From Melampsora larici-populina 98AG31 (lineage: Eukaryota > Basidiomycota > Pucciniomycetes > Pucciniales > Melampsoraceae), in assembly GCF_000204055.1 (NCBI RefSeq), contig NW_006768781.1:83392-147391 (forward strand): a stretch of 64,000 bases of DNA, given 5' to 3'. Both the position numbers and the translations under genes were made by a program. The notes under the pieces were generated by a model. That model was not told the origin of the DNA. It did no database searches and saw nothing but the letters and a program-made list of their open reading frames with translations. Positions within the stretch are counted from its first letter, which is position 1. Each line of letters opens with the position of its first letter. This document shows, piece after piece, positions 22,700 to 35,202 of the stretch.

Positions 22700-25445
22700 T
22701 CCGAAGAGGTATAAAATTCTTTAAGCTGAACAACAAAAGCAGGAAGAGAAAACCAGAATCAGACAACGCGATTTGACGTGAAATAGCCAATGGAATAAGA
22801 AATGAAAGTGGTAGTTTTCTTCAATCTCACCGAAAGTAATGTAAAGTTTAAGAACTCCTGTTGAGGTAGGAGGCCAAATCAAGGAGAGTGTAAATAAACC
22901 CAAAGGAAGGCAGGAGTATGTAACCCGTGGTCTTCAGATGTTCGTTAGTCTCCGTGTGACGGCAAATCGTGCAAATAAAATAGGATTTCGCGTGAATAGA
23001 GCTGATATAGAAAATCACAAACGCCTATGAAATACGCAGCAGGACGTGTTCGTGAATGAATTCCAAGACTAGTCAAGGTACCGAAAATCAGCTGTATTGT
23101 TCGCTCAAGAGGGACTTATTTCAAATTTAGCCAAGTCATCAAATTTAACTTGCAACTTGGCAAGCGGTGTGTACACATGATATGTTTTCATGTCATGTGT
23201 ACAATCAGATACCACATTAGCCATTGTTGTTTCCAAAGTAAGAAAAGGTTGGCAGCAGCTTGTGTGACTCAAATATCCACATCCAAGCTCACATTGCCAG
23301 GATAGGAGGGGACAGATCTGATGATGTCTGGGGTGTGACTGTGCACTTGATTCCTGAAAAAGCCAAGTGACCACCTAGATGTGGCATGATGTGGGGTAGA
23401 GAGATTTTGATGATAAAATTTGGACTGAGTCCAGGTAGTCAGTGTGACCAGCACCAAGTCAGCTTTAGTATTCTCCTTTGACTTTCCTGGGATCCAACTC
23501 AAGTATCTCAATGATACGCTGAGTTGCAAAAGTTTTTACAAAGCTTGAGGTTGCACAGTAGCCTAGAGACCTCCTCCAAGCCCTGTAGTTTAGTATGTAG
23601 GAAATGGAGATGGTCTACATAGGAGTTTGAGTCATCTGGGGGGTTTTACCTACTTTTGACCTCCTCTACTGACCACTAGTAATTTGCCCAAACATGAACA
23701 TAAAAATTGATCATCCTTGGTATTCAGAAATCTGTCATATAAAACCCTGCAAAACTTCCTACTCTTGTGAATGCACCACCAACATAGATAGCTCAGGTTG
23801 AGGAAATCAAGGTATCATTGGATACAAATCTTTGCACAGATCCTGTGTTAATTGAAATTTCCTGACAATGAATCTACCATCCTAGATTGCCAATCTTGAT
23901 CAGTAAAGTATATGTTCCACCACATTGTGTCTGAGTCATTGAGTTCCATGCTAAGTTCATGGTGTGGGAAGAGGCATGGTACAGTTGCCGCTCGATATAA
24001 GCACACATTGAGTAAGCATATTTTGCTATAGGAATCAAATTTTGGTGAAACAAAAATGCAAATATGAAGTGCCAGTACGCTCCTTTTGAAATGATGCATC
24101 ACACTTTGTGAGCACATGTGATTCATTTTCATCACAGTGGGGTGTGCAATAATTAATTTTTTGTTGTTGTGGAAGTGATGCTTCCATGGAATCCTTCTTC
24201 ATGTTGTCCTTCTTCATTCACAATTGTCAACACAAGAATTTTATGCTCATGTGCCCCTCCATCACATTTGAGAAACAGATATTGCAAAAGATCTTGAAAG
24301 TTGAGCCAAAGGAAATTGTCAACCTTCAACTTTCCCACAAGGTGTCTAAGCCATTCATATCTATCAACTGGATCATATTTTATATCATCAGTAGGATAAT
24401 GTAACACTATAAGAAACCCCAGATGAGCAAAGGTGAAGAAACACAGGGTGAAGATATATCAGGATGAAGTCCAGAATGTCATACTACAGCTGACATTATA
24501 CCCTGCTCCATGGGTCTATTGCCTTTGATAGTCCCCCTATCATCCACCCTTTGCAGTAAGTGATACCTTAAAGACAACTCAGAGTCAAGGAGTGGTTCCC
24601 CAGACATACATGTACTATATCACATTGGGAATACAGTAGCTTTGAAACCAACAACACAACACCTTACAAGTTGAAGCCAACAAGCAAAGTGTAAAATCTT
24701 CAGCCACGGTCTATCACGCCAATCAAAGGCTCAGCCAGCAAGTCAGTTTTGCAATATAAAATGTTCTTTGGTTTCGGGAAATTGATGTGTACATCATACT
24801 GATGTAAACTTGATTGTGTTTGCAGTATTAGAGATGGCCCATGGGATGTAAGATAGCGATGGAACCTGAAAGCAGTCTCAGACTCTAGCAATGATAGTGT
24901 AGTAAATGCCATACATGATATTGCGACATAGCCTGACCTGAGTTCATGAGATGCAAGTTGCCCTTAGGACTTGTCTAGCAGACCCAATACTTCTCAGCAC
25001 CTGGGCTCTTGGAAGTATCAGCATTGTGCACTGTACAATTCAATGGACAATCAAGTTGTGAAGTTGACTGAATAGAGTTGCACTTTGGAAAAAAAGCTTG
25101 CCAAAGTATATTTTGACTATTTGCACCGGGCGAGATAAACAACATGGAAAATTTATCCTACATATCAAGACTAAGAATATTATCCTCATGCATCGTGATG
25201 AAGAAATCTTAGAAGTCCAATCTTCAACACGTTTCGCTATTGTCTGATCAATATTAGCATCAATATGGACCCTGCGCTCTCCGTCCTCAAGCCTATCTTG
25301 ATCATTTGATCACTCAAAGACTAGAGCGGAATCTGGGGAGCACGTCTCGTCCTGTTACAAAAGATACAAGAAAAATCTATACAACCTCATACACATTTCC
25401 ATTCGGAAGATGAGCTTGGTCACTATGACAATCTGGAGTACCTGA
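22700..25445. other. 2.7-kb intergenic stretch, no supportable gene
   Basis: AT-rich sequence with many short overlapping frames and no recognisable domain. One short inverted repeat, GTACACATGA...TCATGTGTAC, lies at about 23171-23202. Degraded transposon sequence is plausible but no terminal repeats were identified. Confidence 0.4.
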
Positions 25446-26946
25446 TCATTTGATATACCGGATCGCATCCTTCGAAAACACGTAAGAAATCCCAGATGTA
25501 AGTGTAGTAAAAGCGACAGTCCATCTAAACACGTTCATCATCGCATCACAGCAAGAAAAGAAAGAGCAAGAATGAGATTCGGTTCCTTCTCTTGACATAA
25601 CAATTGAAGACAAAAAGTAACTCAACTGCAACATTGTAAGAGGTGTTGAGAGATCGAGTGGAATCATCGGATCAATAGTGGTTAATCCGACCAGTGATAA
25701 CTGAAGAAAGGTGTTATACTACATGTCTCAATGCACAGAGCATGACATCATCAGAATCAACTTTTATATTGTGAGCTGGAATCCGATCATTGTTTGCGTG
25801 GTATCAAAGAGCGCCAAAGGGGGTTTCGAGCCACTATCTCTGCCCCTACAGAACAGGCGGAAGAGAGCGAGTGATTGATAAAAAAATATTGACACATACT
25901 AACTTTGCTAAGTTGGGTTGGCTTGACCTCAGCTGACGGTAAGGAGAAATCCCAAAACCTCTTGAAAGTTTTCTGCGTATAATTAAATCAAAGCACAATT
26001 AGATAATCTCGCCTTCGTTTCTCAAAGCAGCGTAAATTGGCCAAAAGGAAAAAAAATGATGCACATACAGGTGCAGGTAAGGATTGGTATCTGAAGTAAA
26101 AAGCGGATACACCCAACAATGCGTCTCTGCCTATGATGAGAACAGCAAGAGGAACTGAGTGATGATGAGAATGATTAATCACGTCAGCCCGTCAAGAAAA
26201 CCGCGAAACACGAGCCCGAGGAACCGTCATTTATGTGAGAGGAGAAAAAGGTTTGGAAAAGACAGACGAGGTAATGATTGTTTCCAAGCTAGACTGAAGA
26301 CCAGGGTGGTCATCAAAATCTTATCAGCTGCAGGATCAAGGATGGTACCCAAGACGCTAGCCATTTGTTTTGGATATTTTCGCGCAAGTAGACCATCTAG
26401 CCAATCCGAGACCCCACAATAGAGCAGAGTGATACTACTGAGTAGGTGGTAGTCATGAATGATAGAATAGGCCAGAAGAGGACAAAGGAAGATTCGTGTA
26501 CAAGTGATCAGGTTTGGAAATGTGTAGATATTTTCACGTTTGGTTGTTTTTGTAGTTTCTGGAGAGGAAGATGGCGCGGGATCTGGAGGGTTAGCTGCTG
26601 TTACGACTTCTGAAGACCGTGTACCAACACTCGCGCTAGAATGGAATCCTGATGCAAATGCTGGGCTGTGAACGATAGAAGTAGCCTGATGAAACTTGAG
26701 TTTGATGGCCAAGGAGGAAGGAGGCTCGATTGTTTGAAAACGAGAACTAGATGTACCGGTGAACAAAGAATGGCCAAAGTGAGGACTTGAAGTGGTTAAG
26801 ACTGTCGATGGAGGCCGAAGTCGTTTCTTGAACAAAGAGTGATATTTTCGTGAAGAATAAAACGAGTTAAGATTGCATTCGAAGGCTTGTTTTGAAATTC
26901 GAGACCCAAGTACGAAGAGATTATTAGTCGAGTGAACGTGAAGCAT
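25446..26946 (-). CDS. CRD1: Cardiolipin synthase (CDP-alcohol phosphatidyltransferase type)
   Basis: Mitochondrial inner-membrane enzyme joining CDP-diacylglycerol and phosphatidylglycerol to make cardiolipin (family knowledge). Exons, minus strand: 26946-26268, 26154-26069, 25972-25904, 25718-25627, 25524-25446; phases agree, 334 residues. About 140 N-terminal residues are Ser/Arg-rich with few acids, typical of a mitochondrial presequence. Then ENIYTFPNLITCTRIFLCPL opens the catalytic domain. The CDP-alcohol motif D..DG..AR........G...D...D reads DWLDGLLARKYPKQ through SVLGTILDPAADK. LIIGRDALLG, LSK|YNTFLQL and WTVAFTTLTSGISYV are typical later segments. ATG 26946 is the first in frame. 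The gene is divergent from DPM1, about 210 bp away, so they probably share a promoter region. Confidence 0.93.
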
Positions 26947-27159
26947 TTGTTAAGCTTGATTAATGATAATATTGACTTGAAGTTATAAAAAGTTGATAAT
27001 GCGTATCTTCAATTTGAGGATGAATGATCGAGACAGAACCCATATCCGACCGATCCCATTCTTCTTTCGGTCTCGGTACATTCTCCAGCATTCTAATTTT
27101 CAGCTTCGATCGAGAAGTGGCGATGAGCGAATTGTTTCACTTCAAAAAGCGCATTCAAG

Positions 27160-28263
<1,104 letters not shown>

Positions 28264-29273
28264 GGAATCTTTGCTTACATTGTATATCACATTCACAAAT
28301 TTTAATTTCTCTGGTTTGAGCATTAGTTTCTTTATTTTATTTCATTGAGTTGTTTGGAAGATCAATGCAATTTGATATTCACAACACAAACCATCTAGTA
28401 ATTCGAACTTACTGGAGTACAAATTTATGCACATCTCTTTTTTCTTTGTCATATCATAATGACCCGTGAAATGAGCACCCGATGACTGTTCATCAAGTGA
28501 GACTAGTAAAGAACGGTTCAAAGTAGACTATACTCTCCAAATGCCTGCAATAACATACAGTGTATCAAAGTAGCTGGTTCAAAGGGCTGACCAGACAACC
28601 CTGGGCTGTCTGAAAATAAATCCTGGCTTGGGTTTTCAGATAGATAGGAGAGAAAGGGATCAAACACCAACAATGAGACTTTCCAATTTTATCAGTCCAA
28701 TGTGTATCTGGTTCTATGGATCAATGTTGACCTCTTGATTTTGTGCTAGGATGATCAAGATTCTAGATGCAAAAAAGAGTCTCATATATCATCTAGACCT
28801 TATATCTATTTATATACACACCCACAAGGCTCTGATTATACAACTAGCAATCAAATTCCCTTGTACAATTTATCATATGATCAGCCAAACTTACCTAGTG
28901 TCACGATCAGGAGTATACTTGATGATGCATCCAAGTTCATCATTTAGGCAAGTTGCCAAAAATCTTCAAATACTTCTGTAGCCTGCAAACCAATCAAAAT
29001 TGTGTTTGTAGAAACCCATTGTCTGAGTTGCTTGGAGTAACATAGTTGTTTTGAGATGACTGATCAGTTATTGGGTCCTAGCTTATTCAGTTAGTTTCTA
29101 TCATGGTGATTAAAACTTTCTCACAAACCAATTGGACCAATCAATTTGCAATTTGATCTGTAGGCAAGCACTCTTCTCATCTTTATTGCTCCATTGTCAA
29201 CCTCACAGAAAGTGTTGACATCTTATTTATGAAAATAAATTGTTGACTGACTTGAAGTTCTTCAAGAGTCTGT
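28264..29273. other. DPM1 3' flank, intergenic
   Basis: No gene supported. AT-rich sequence running up to the split MITE. Confidence 0.4.
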
Positions 29274-29633
29274 CACAGCCAGCATTAAAGAGTTTCCTGG
29301 GTGGGAACAAGACCTTGGTTGGTAATGTGATTGAGAGTAGATTGGGTCATAAAATCATCTTGCACTGCACACCTGAGCCACAAAGCATAGCTATGTATGT
29401 GCAAACATCTGAGTAAATCCTTAGCTATAAGCTGCATAAGAGATTTATCAGTCATGATCTGCTCATATAGATAAGCAAATCACTTGTACAGTTGTTTTCA
29501 AAAAGCTTGCCACATATTCACTGCCAAATTGCTTGAGTTTGGCGGGCAAATTTGGACAAGCTTTTTGAAAACAACTGTAATACATTCTGTAAATTTGTTC
29601 AGATTGTGACACACATTTGGACAAATTGACTAT
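29274..29633. mobile_element. CACTG-ended MITE, second copy, left part (continues at 57744-57843)
   Basis: Aligns with 4042-4311: CA(C)..CCAGCATTAAA, TTCCTGG.(G)GGAAC, AAATCATCTT.CACTG, CAAACATCTGAGTAAATCC, then AAATTGACTA. The match stops at 29633-29638 and resumes at 57744 (CCATGGCTA.., CAGTA...GAA.GGGAAT, CCCAT.TTCCCAT.TGGGA). The right TIR is eroded. Two insertions have split this copy: the 89-bp MITE at 29489 and the 28-kb Helitron. Confidence 0.85.
29489..29577. mobile_element. 89-bp TA-flanked MITE with 21-bp perfect TIRs
   Basis: Ends CAGTTGTTTTCAAAAAGCTT(G) are perfect inverted repeats of 21 bp, with TA on both sides (29487-29488, 29578-29579). The empty site is known: the related MITE copy reads TGTAATACAT at 4251-4260 without the insert. 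This fits Tc1/mariner-type integration, but the TIRs are not those of the Tc1-like element at 10.8 kb, so another source mobilised it. Confidence 0.88.
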
Positions 29634-29647
29634 GTATACGAGGTATT

Positions 29648-29688
29648 GGGTGGCCAGCCACCCACCGGTACTGGGTGGCCCGCCACCC
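29648..29688 (-). repeat. Two GC-rich hairpins at the Helitron 3' terminus
   Basis: GGGTGGCCAGCCACCC (29648-29663) and GGGTGGCCCGCCACCC (29673-29688) can each fold with a 7-bp stem GGGTGGC/GCCACCC and a 2-nt loop. A hairpin just inside the 3' end is a Helitron hallmark and probably marks the transposition terminator. Confidence 0.7.
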
Positions 29689-29924
29689 TCTGGCAGCCAG
29701 TACCGTACTTGTACTCGGCACGGGCACCCCCCGATAATAGCGGACCACCCCATCGGCCTGTTTCTGAGCGCTCATTTCTCGAGCAACGTGCGTATACTGA
29801 GACTATGTGCTGCGCGCCTTGAATAACAATGCATTGCACCTTAACAGAATCTAAACCATGTCTACATAGGCGGTCAATTGACATCATCCCAAAAAACACA
29901 CTCCCATCCTGATTCGATACTCCA

Positions 29925-30660
29925 TCAAAGTGATAGCGAACCATTCACCTCGACCACCTTTACAATCCACCGCCCTGCCTGTCCCGCCATACTGACCACC
30001 TCGCCGACAAAGCAGATTACCTCACCCACCGCGATACCCCATTGTGGATCACCGCTGATTTCCTTCACGTCATAAATGTAATCGACTTCAAAATCTCTGA
30101 ACATCAAATGCTGCAATCAATCATCAGCTGAGTTCGCCGTCTTCTCAGATAATTGTGCAAACTCACAGTCATGTCCCACTCCCTATGCATCAAGCTGGTA
30201 AGCCGCCACTCGTCTCCAAAGGTGTCAGTACCAATCCAATTATCGCGAAGTACCAGCCCACGCGCCGAAATAGTCAAGCCTGGAGCGTCCGTGTGCCCTG
30301 AGACGCCTCCTTGCACAACTTGGCACGCCTCTTGATCCACAATCAACCTCGCGCACTGCTCCTGGCCACCGCGGACAACGACACCGCTCAAACTGGAGAG
30401 GCCAACTAGTTCTGGTCCGTACATCTCGCCCTTGTCGAATAGCAGGACCGGCAAGGGAGCTCCTAGTCCAGGTCGCAAATTGACCAATGCATCGTATGCC
30501 CTTCGCTGACAGCCACTGTAACCTCGCTGAGCCAACCGAATTATGTCAGGTACTGTCGAACACGGGAAGAAATTAGACTCACCAAGCCTACTACCTGCAT
30601 TTCACCGAACCATCTCATTGGCAGTCTCTCGTACGTGCCCACCCGGAATGACGAAGCCAT
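29925..30660 (-). CDS. Helitron cargo gene P1, OB-fold-like family
   Basis: Unknown function. Exons, minus strand: 30660-30583, 30526-30167, 30110-29925; 207 residues, phases fit, introns of 56 nt each. The second half carries the family pattern seen in P0 and P2-P4: aromatic/acidic FRDFEVDYIYDV, then VGEVICFVGEVV, then GRWIVKV. Alternating hydrophobic strands with a G..V.F.G.V start resemble an OB fold (inference). It is divergently transcribed from P2, with starts 445 bp apart. The end is uncertain: the frame stops at 29925, but a possible extra splice at about 29957/29908 would carry it on through the Helitron terminus. Confidence 0.6.
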
Positions 30661-31105
30661 GCTGAACTGTTATTGTCTTCTCTATCCTTATTCGATGAGT
30701 TTCGATTGCGTGTGATTGTAGCTGGTAAGGCCTGTAGGAGTAGAAGAAGAGCGTGTCGATTTGAGCTCTGTAGCCCAATTTGGGCCCAAGACACTCGCCT
30801 TTATAAAAGCCAGCCGCGCCAGGTTGCAACGTCGCCACGAAATGACTTACCCTTTCAGCATGGTCAACTTGACCAGCCTCTTCACAGTTCGTGATTCGCA
30901 GCTTAGACCAGACCAAGCAGAACAACGACGAACTTATTATCGCCAGGCCTCCAGTCGTAGACCAGGTTAGCTCTGTCATTCCGGTTTCGTCTCCTTGGGA
31001 CCACGATGCCTGGCCAGAGCTGCTTAAAAATAGGTCTTCCTCGGATGATGCTAGACTAACCGTCATCCTTTTCGCATATAAAATTTTCCACTGTCGGCAA
31101 CACCA

Positions 31106-32191
31106 TGGAACCTGCACAACTCCCAGTCCATATCCGCTCCGTCTTGTTTCTCGGCGACCAGGTGTGTACTCAATTTCATGCATGACCTACCTTTCGGTCC
31201 ACCTAACCACACTTCTCTAGCTCACTCCCCAGTCCAGCTCGCACCGGCAACGACTTCTTTACGACAGCAAAATTTTTGTCTGCTTCGATACACCTGAATA
31301 CATCCCTGTCACTGTAACCGAACCGGATACGGGCATCCCTATAGAGGCTGCCCGGCCCTATTTGTTTCGTGGCAGCCTCGTCCCCCATTTCGGGAACGGT
31401 ACTTTGACTGTCTTGGTCACCCGCTCCGCCACCGCTTGTTTGTCCCCCAGGGTTGATAATCATCACTCGGCCCCGTGTTCTTTCATCTCCAGCATTGGTC
31501 ATGTCAGGCAGTGCCATTTCTCCCACGCAGAACATCGGTGGATTATCAGCATACTTCATCGTGACTACGATCCTATCGTGCGTTCTCGTACACCATGTCC
31601 GTCCCCCATGAGCACATCGATGTGCTCACACGGAGAGTTGTGTAATAAATTTGAACAGATCTTTATTCAATTTGTCTCTAGAAAATGCAAATCCTTTGTT
31701 AATAATAATAGACAATAAAAAATGTACCGTTTGTCAATGGAACTATGCATAAAGGAGCCCATTTAACACTCTTGCTGTCTGAACCTCTTGACAAAGGCAA
31801 TTGTATGCTTAGCTCTCAGACCTGTTTGTAGGTTATATCCACCCTCTACGGAAATTGATTGGTGTGAGCACGTCGACATGCTACCTCAAAACAGACATGG
31901 TGGTATTTTTGTTTTCGTCTACGTGCGCTGACTACTTTCCGATAGTCTCGCAACTTAGTTAATTTTGAAGTAGAGTACACTCTTCAAAGATCCACCATGC
32001 GAGAAATACGGCCTGAACTGTTTGTGCCTGGCCACATCTTAGGCATCAATGGAATAATTTTCGGGTATGAGCCGACGCATGACCGATGGATAGTACAAGT
32101 ACGTTAAAACCCCTGATCTGCTAAAATTCATTTACTAACAAAAATTTTCCAGTTGACTGAGGCAGAACCAATGCAACCCTGGGTGCTCTAG
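31106..32191 (+). CDS. Helitron cargo gene P2, OB-fold-like family, intron carries a CACTA derivative
   Basis: Unknown function. Exons 31106-31162, 31221-31581, 31959-32098, 32153-32191; 198 residues. Exon lengths parallel P1, P3 and P4. The C-terminal half has NFEVEYTLQ, FVPGHILGINGIIFGY and DRWIVQ, the same order as its relatives. Intron 2 is 377 nt because a 312-bp CACTA derivative plus its 3-bp duplication lie inside it; without them it would be 62 nt, normal for this family. The donor GTTCTC at 31582 was chosen because phase fits; GTGCGT at 31578 is an alternative. Head-to-head with P1. Confidence 0.6.
31591..31902. mobile_element. 312-bp CACTA-type derivative with palindromic subterminal motif
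   Basis: Ends CACCATGTCCGTC (left) and, reverse complemented, CACCATGTCTGTT (right); 3-bp duplication GTA at 31588-31590 and 31903-31905. Inside each end is a palindrome: GAGCACATCGATGTGCTC on the left, and one mismatched version around GAGCACGTCGACATGCT on the right. The 11.4-kb CACTA at 36972-48336 has the same CACC.TGTCTG ends and a GCACGTCGACGTGC palindrome, so the two are related and the large element is a candidate source of transposase. Confidence 0.85.
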
Positions 32192-32556
32192 TTCAGCCCT
32201 CCAGCGCGACCTGAGTGCCTCGCTTGGCAGCTATTCAACTTTGGAGTGACCCAATTGGTGATTACTCAGTAGCATTGATAGCAAGGATTCATTTACCGCG
32301 CGTAACGCTTATTACTGTGTACCGGGTATCACTGTGTACCTCAGCCCACCTGTTCTTGTATTTCCATCTGCGAAGAACGTAGTATGTGCATTTCAGCCAA
32401 AAGTCTGATTGCTGCTCTATATAACCTCTCAGTTCGGGTACCACCACCGCGCTATCCCTTTCCTTTGACCTAAACGACTTCGTTACGACTATCCAAAACT
32501 TCTACTTCATTTTCCGCATCCTCCCAATCCATATCATATTCGCTCATAGCTCCGTC

Positions 32557-32843
32557 ATGACTGCAGAGCCCACCTACATCATTGAAAATCAGTGCCGTGG
32601 CGGCCCCCATGTTCACCTTGTCTATCCTGCTCAGGATGTTAGCAATGAGAGCAGCCACCGGGCATTTCTCGAAACCGGTACGGTCTATATTGAATGACTG
32701 CAGTTCCATTCAACCTCTAATACTGTTTTTCCTCTCCAGGTAATTCCCCTATTCCGGCTCGCGTGGCTGACACACACGGCCCTGAGGGTACCACCTTGCC
32801 AGTCCCGGCTGCCCAGGCTATGGTCAGCACCCAGGTTGATTGA
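32557..32843 (+). CDS. Possible small gene, 74 residues, Helitron cargo
   Basis: Exons 32557-32677 (ATG) and 32740-32843 join in phase through a GTACGG donor and TCTCCAG acceptor. The product, starting MTAEPTYIIENQCRG and ending AMVSTQVD, has no recognised domain. Its Pro/Ala/Thr-rich second exon resembles the low-complexity tail of P0, so it may be the remnant of a cargo gene that lost its OB-like part. Weak support. Confidence 0.3.
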
Positions 32844-33334
32844 ACTCATGGTCGCTCACTCTTGTCGTTTATGTGAGTCGGATTCGTCCTCAAACCTGCA
32901 AGTTTCACTTAACTTACTGTTTCATCTCAATTCGATTTCTCGCCGTCCCTCTCCCCTTTTCCAAGTGCCCTGTTGTGGCTTCCCACTCAACACAGTTGCT
33001 TGTAAACGTACGGAATTGGCTTGTACTGTTAGTGCTGAGTAGTGTTGGTTGCATTGCAACGTATTCTTTAGTTCATATTATCAGTAACGGCAAGTCTATA
33101 CCAAACTTTTGCTACATTGCTGGCACTCCATGGGTATTGAGCGAGCCCATGTCACCACTTCCATGCTTCGCATCTGAATAGTATCTGTCCCTCCGCAAGA
33201 CTCGAAAGGGGCTAGGTAAATGTGGCCTGACCGAGCTCCTGGTCAGCAGTTGCACAGATGAAGACGGTCCCGATGTGCACTTACCATAACAATCCATACC
33301 TTTTCCTGTGCCGCCTGCTTGAACCGCATCCGTT

Positions 33335-34113
33335 TCAATGATCCTGGGAGCAAGCAATGCTCGTAGCCTGGGAACGCAGAAGCTACATGGTCAGTATGGG
33401 ATTAGCAGGAGCAGAAAGTGTGGGAACATGCCATGACTATCCACACGTGCTCGTCTCGAGCGTACGTTATTATTGCACCCTCCAGAGAAACTATTCCACC
33501 GCTCTGAATCGATGCCTCGGGCAATTGGGAGATGTATCCTTGGTTATCGGTGTAGTAGATTTCAAACTCTACAAAGCTTCCCAACTGCCGCAAAGTCGGT
33601 CAAACATGTTAACGCAACTCGAGCTGCCCACTTACGGAGTCAACAAACACGCTGTGTGAAACTACCAGTAGCCACCACCCTTCCAGGCCTTGATTCTGAC
33701 CAACTCGTCGACGCAACCTCACCCGTCCACGACCAACGACATGTATAAGGTTGATTCTGTCTTGACTAAATTGCGATAAGCCTATATTCACCGCCATGAT
33801 CCCTCCGTCCACATTGACAACTAATAGGCCTGGCCGACCGGTGACTATTGCGGTGCCTGTAAATACCACAGGCGTCCCATTCGGAAATATTTCTTCACCT
33901 CTCGTCACAATACTGAATGGCGAAGTCGAGCCAGCTATAAACGGGTGTACCGCCGATACATTACACCGCTGACCAAGGTCATTTCCTGCGATCCTAACAG
34001 AAGTCTGTGGGAATGGTCAGCTAGGCATCTTTTTCGTGCGCAGGAGAACTAACTCGGTCGGAGAGGTACACCAAGCCATTCATTCCCACTGAGAGATCAC
34101 TATCGGCCTGCAT
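33335..34113 (-). CDS. Helitron cargo gene P3, OB-fold-like family
   Basis: Unknown function. Exons, minus strand: 34113-34054, 34004-33636, 33584-33438, 33382-33335; 207 residues, introns of 49-55 nt, phases fit. The first half includes FPNGTPVVFTGTAIV and LLVVNVDGG, itself strand-like. The second half has SFVEFEIYYTDNQG, IQSGGIVSLEGAII and HVWIV, matching the family order aromatic-acidic-Y, G..V...G.I, W.V. The short last exon starts with Leu, as in P2 and P4. P3 and P4 are head-to-head with starts 294 bp apart, mirroring P1/P2. Strongly diverged from its relatives, so only pattern-level similarity is claimed. Confidence 0.6.
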
Positions 34114-34406
34114 TGTATACTTGATTCGCTCTATTTGTAGGATTGTTGAAGCAGGTACAGCAAATTCGAAGCGGAATGAGAATCAGTTAGGCCTTAAAAA
34201 GTACCCAAAGAGAATGACGCCTTATACGCAAAAATTAAGTGATGACCTACTCAAATAAAACTGAACTGCCCTGTTGATCATGTCCTGCCACAGTTCGAAC
34301 AGACCCCGTGTTTATCGACCTAAGACCTAGGTTACGTGGAAGACCCTCTCTTACTCAGCTAGCGGGACCGCGTTTCGGTCGCCTCATCACCCTTCTCTCC
34401 TTGCCA

Positions 34407-35202
34407 ATGGCGAATCATATCGACGCTCGCATGCCTGTCAGCTTTAGTGGTGTGTTTCGATTTGACAGAGACGTGTGTGTAGAGACGCTTTCAACTTCAA
34501 AACCATCAGATCGCTGCTAACCTTGACCATTAATCTAGGCATTACAACCTTTTAGCGGTGACATACCTCAGCACCATTTTCGCAGTTCCATATATTTACC
34601 CATGGCCGGGCGTTGGAATCGTGAAGTTTTTATCCAGGTCGAGCAAGCCTCAGCATTGTTTGGAACAGCCCGAGCTATGCATATCGCCGGGGAAATCTAT
34701 GCTAGGAGTGCAACACGCGATACTATGATCCTGGTCAACCCTTGTCGTGCAGCCAAGTTAAGCGAGTACGAATCACAATTGCCGGCCACCGTTCCAGTCG
34801 TGACGGTGCACAGCAGAGGCCATGTAGTGCGCTTTGCCCGTCGAACAGTACCAGCAGAATATTACGATCGATGGATCATTGTCGGGATGCACAACGCCTG
34901 GGACGAACATGTATGTTTCAATCTTGTCCTCTGCAGCTCTGTACTGATTGTCATACAGTCACGGCAGGTCACTCACTTCAACGTAATCTATGAGGCTTCA
35001 ATTGAGCTTGTGGCAGACATAGGCGTGAGCAAGTTCCGGCTTGGCAACATTGTAAATTTCAGCGGCGTTGTCAGGCACTACTTCTGTCGCAATGGAAAAT
35101 GGGTCGTTGAGGTTAGTTCAGTTTATCAGTCTCTTACTTACGCTTGCTGATTCTAAGCAGCTCCGCGCAGCATACTCAGAGGGGAGGGTCCGACGTAATT
35201 AG
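34407..35202 (+). CDS. Helitron cargo gene P4, OB-fold-like family
   Basis: Unknown function. Exons 34407-34472, 34539-34910, 34959-35111, 35161-35202; 210 residues, introns 48-66 nt, phases all fit. First exon MANHIDARMPVSFSGVFRF; second exon contains MHIAGEIY and VVTVHSRGHVVRF; third exon carries the family block THFNVIYEASIEL, KFRLGNIVNFSGVV and GKWVVE. Exon 3 is 153 nt, close to P3 (147) and P2 (140). It lies between P3 (divergent) and the 3' end of the Helitron helicase gene (opposite strand). No targeting signal or catalytic motif is evident. Confidence 0.65.

Noticed and set aside
29648..29688. GC-rich repeats as a CRISPR-like or minisatellite array
   Set aside because: Only two units, each self-complementary, at a transposon terminus; hairpin role is a better explanation.
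29630..29957. P1 frame continuing through the Helitron terminal hairpins to 29630
   Set aside because: It needs an extra splice with a weak acceptor; the simpler 3-exon model gives the same length as P3, so the long version was not annotated.
31203..31559. Minus-strand open frame of 118 codons
   Set aside because: Antisense shadow of P2 exon 2; no motif and no splice partner.
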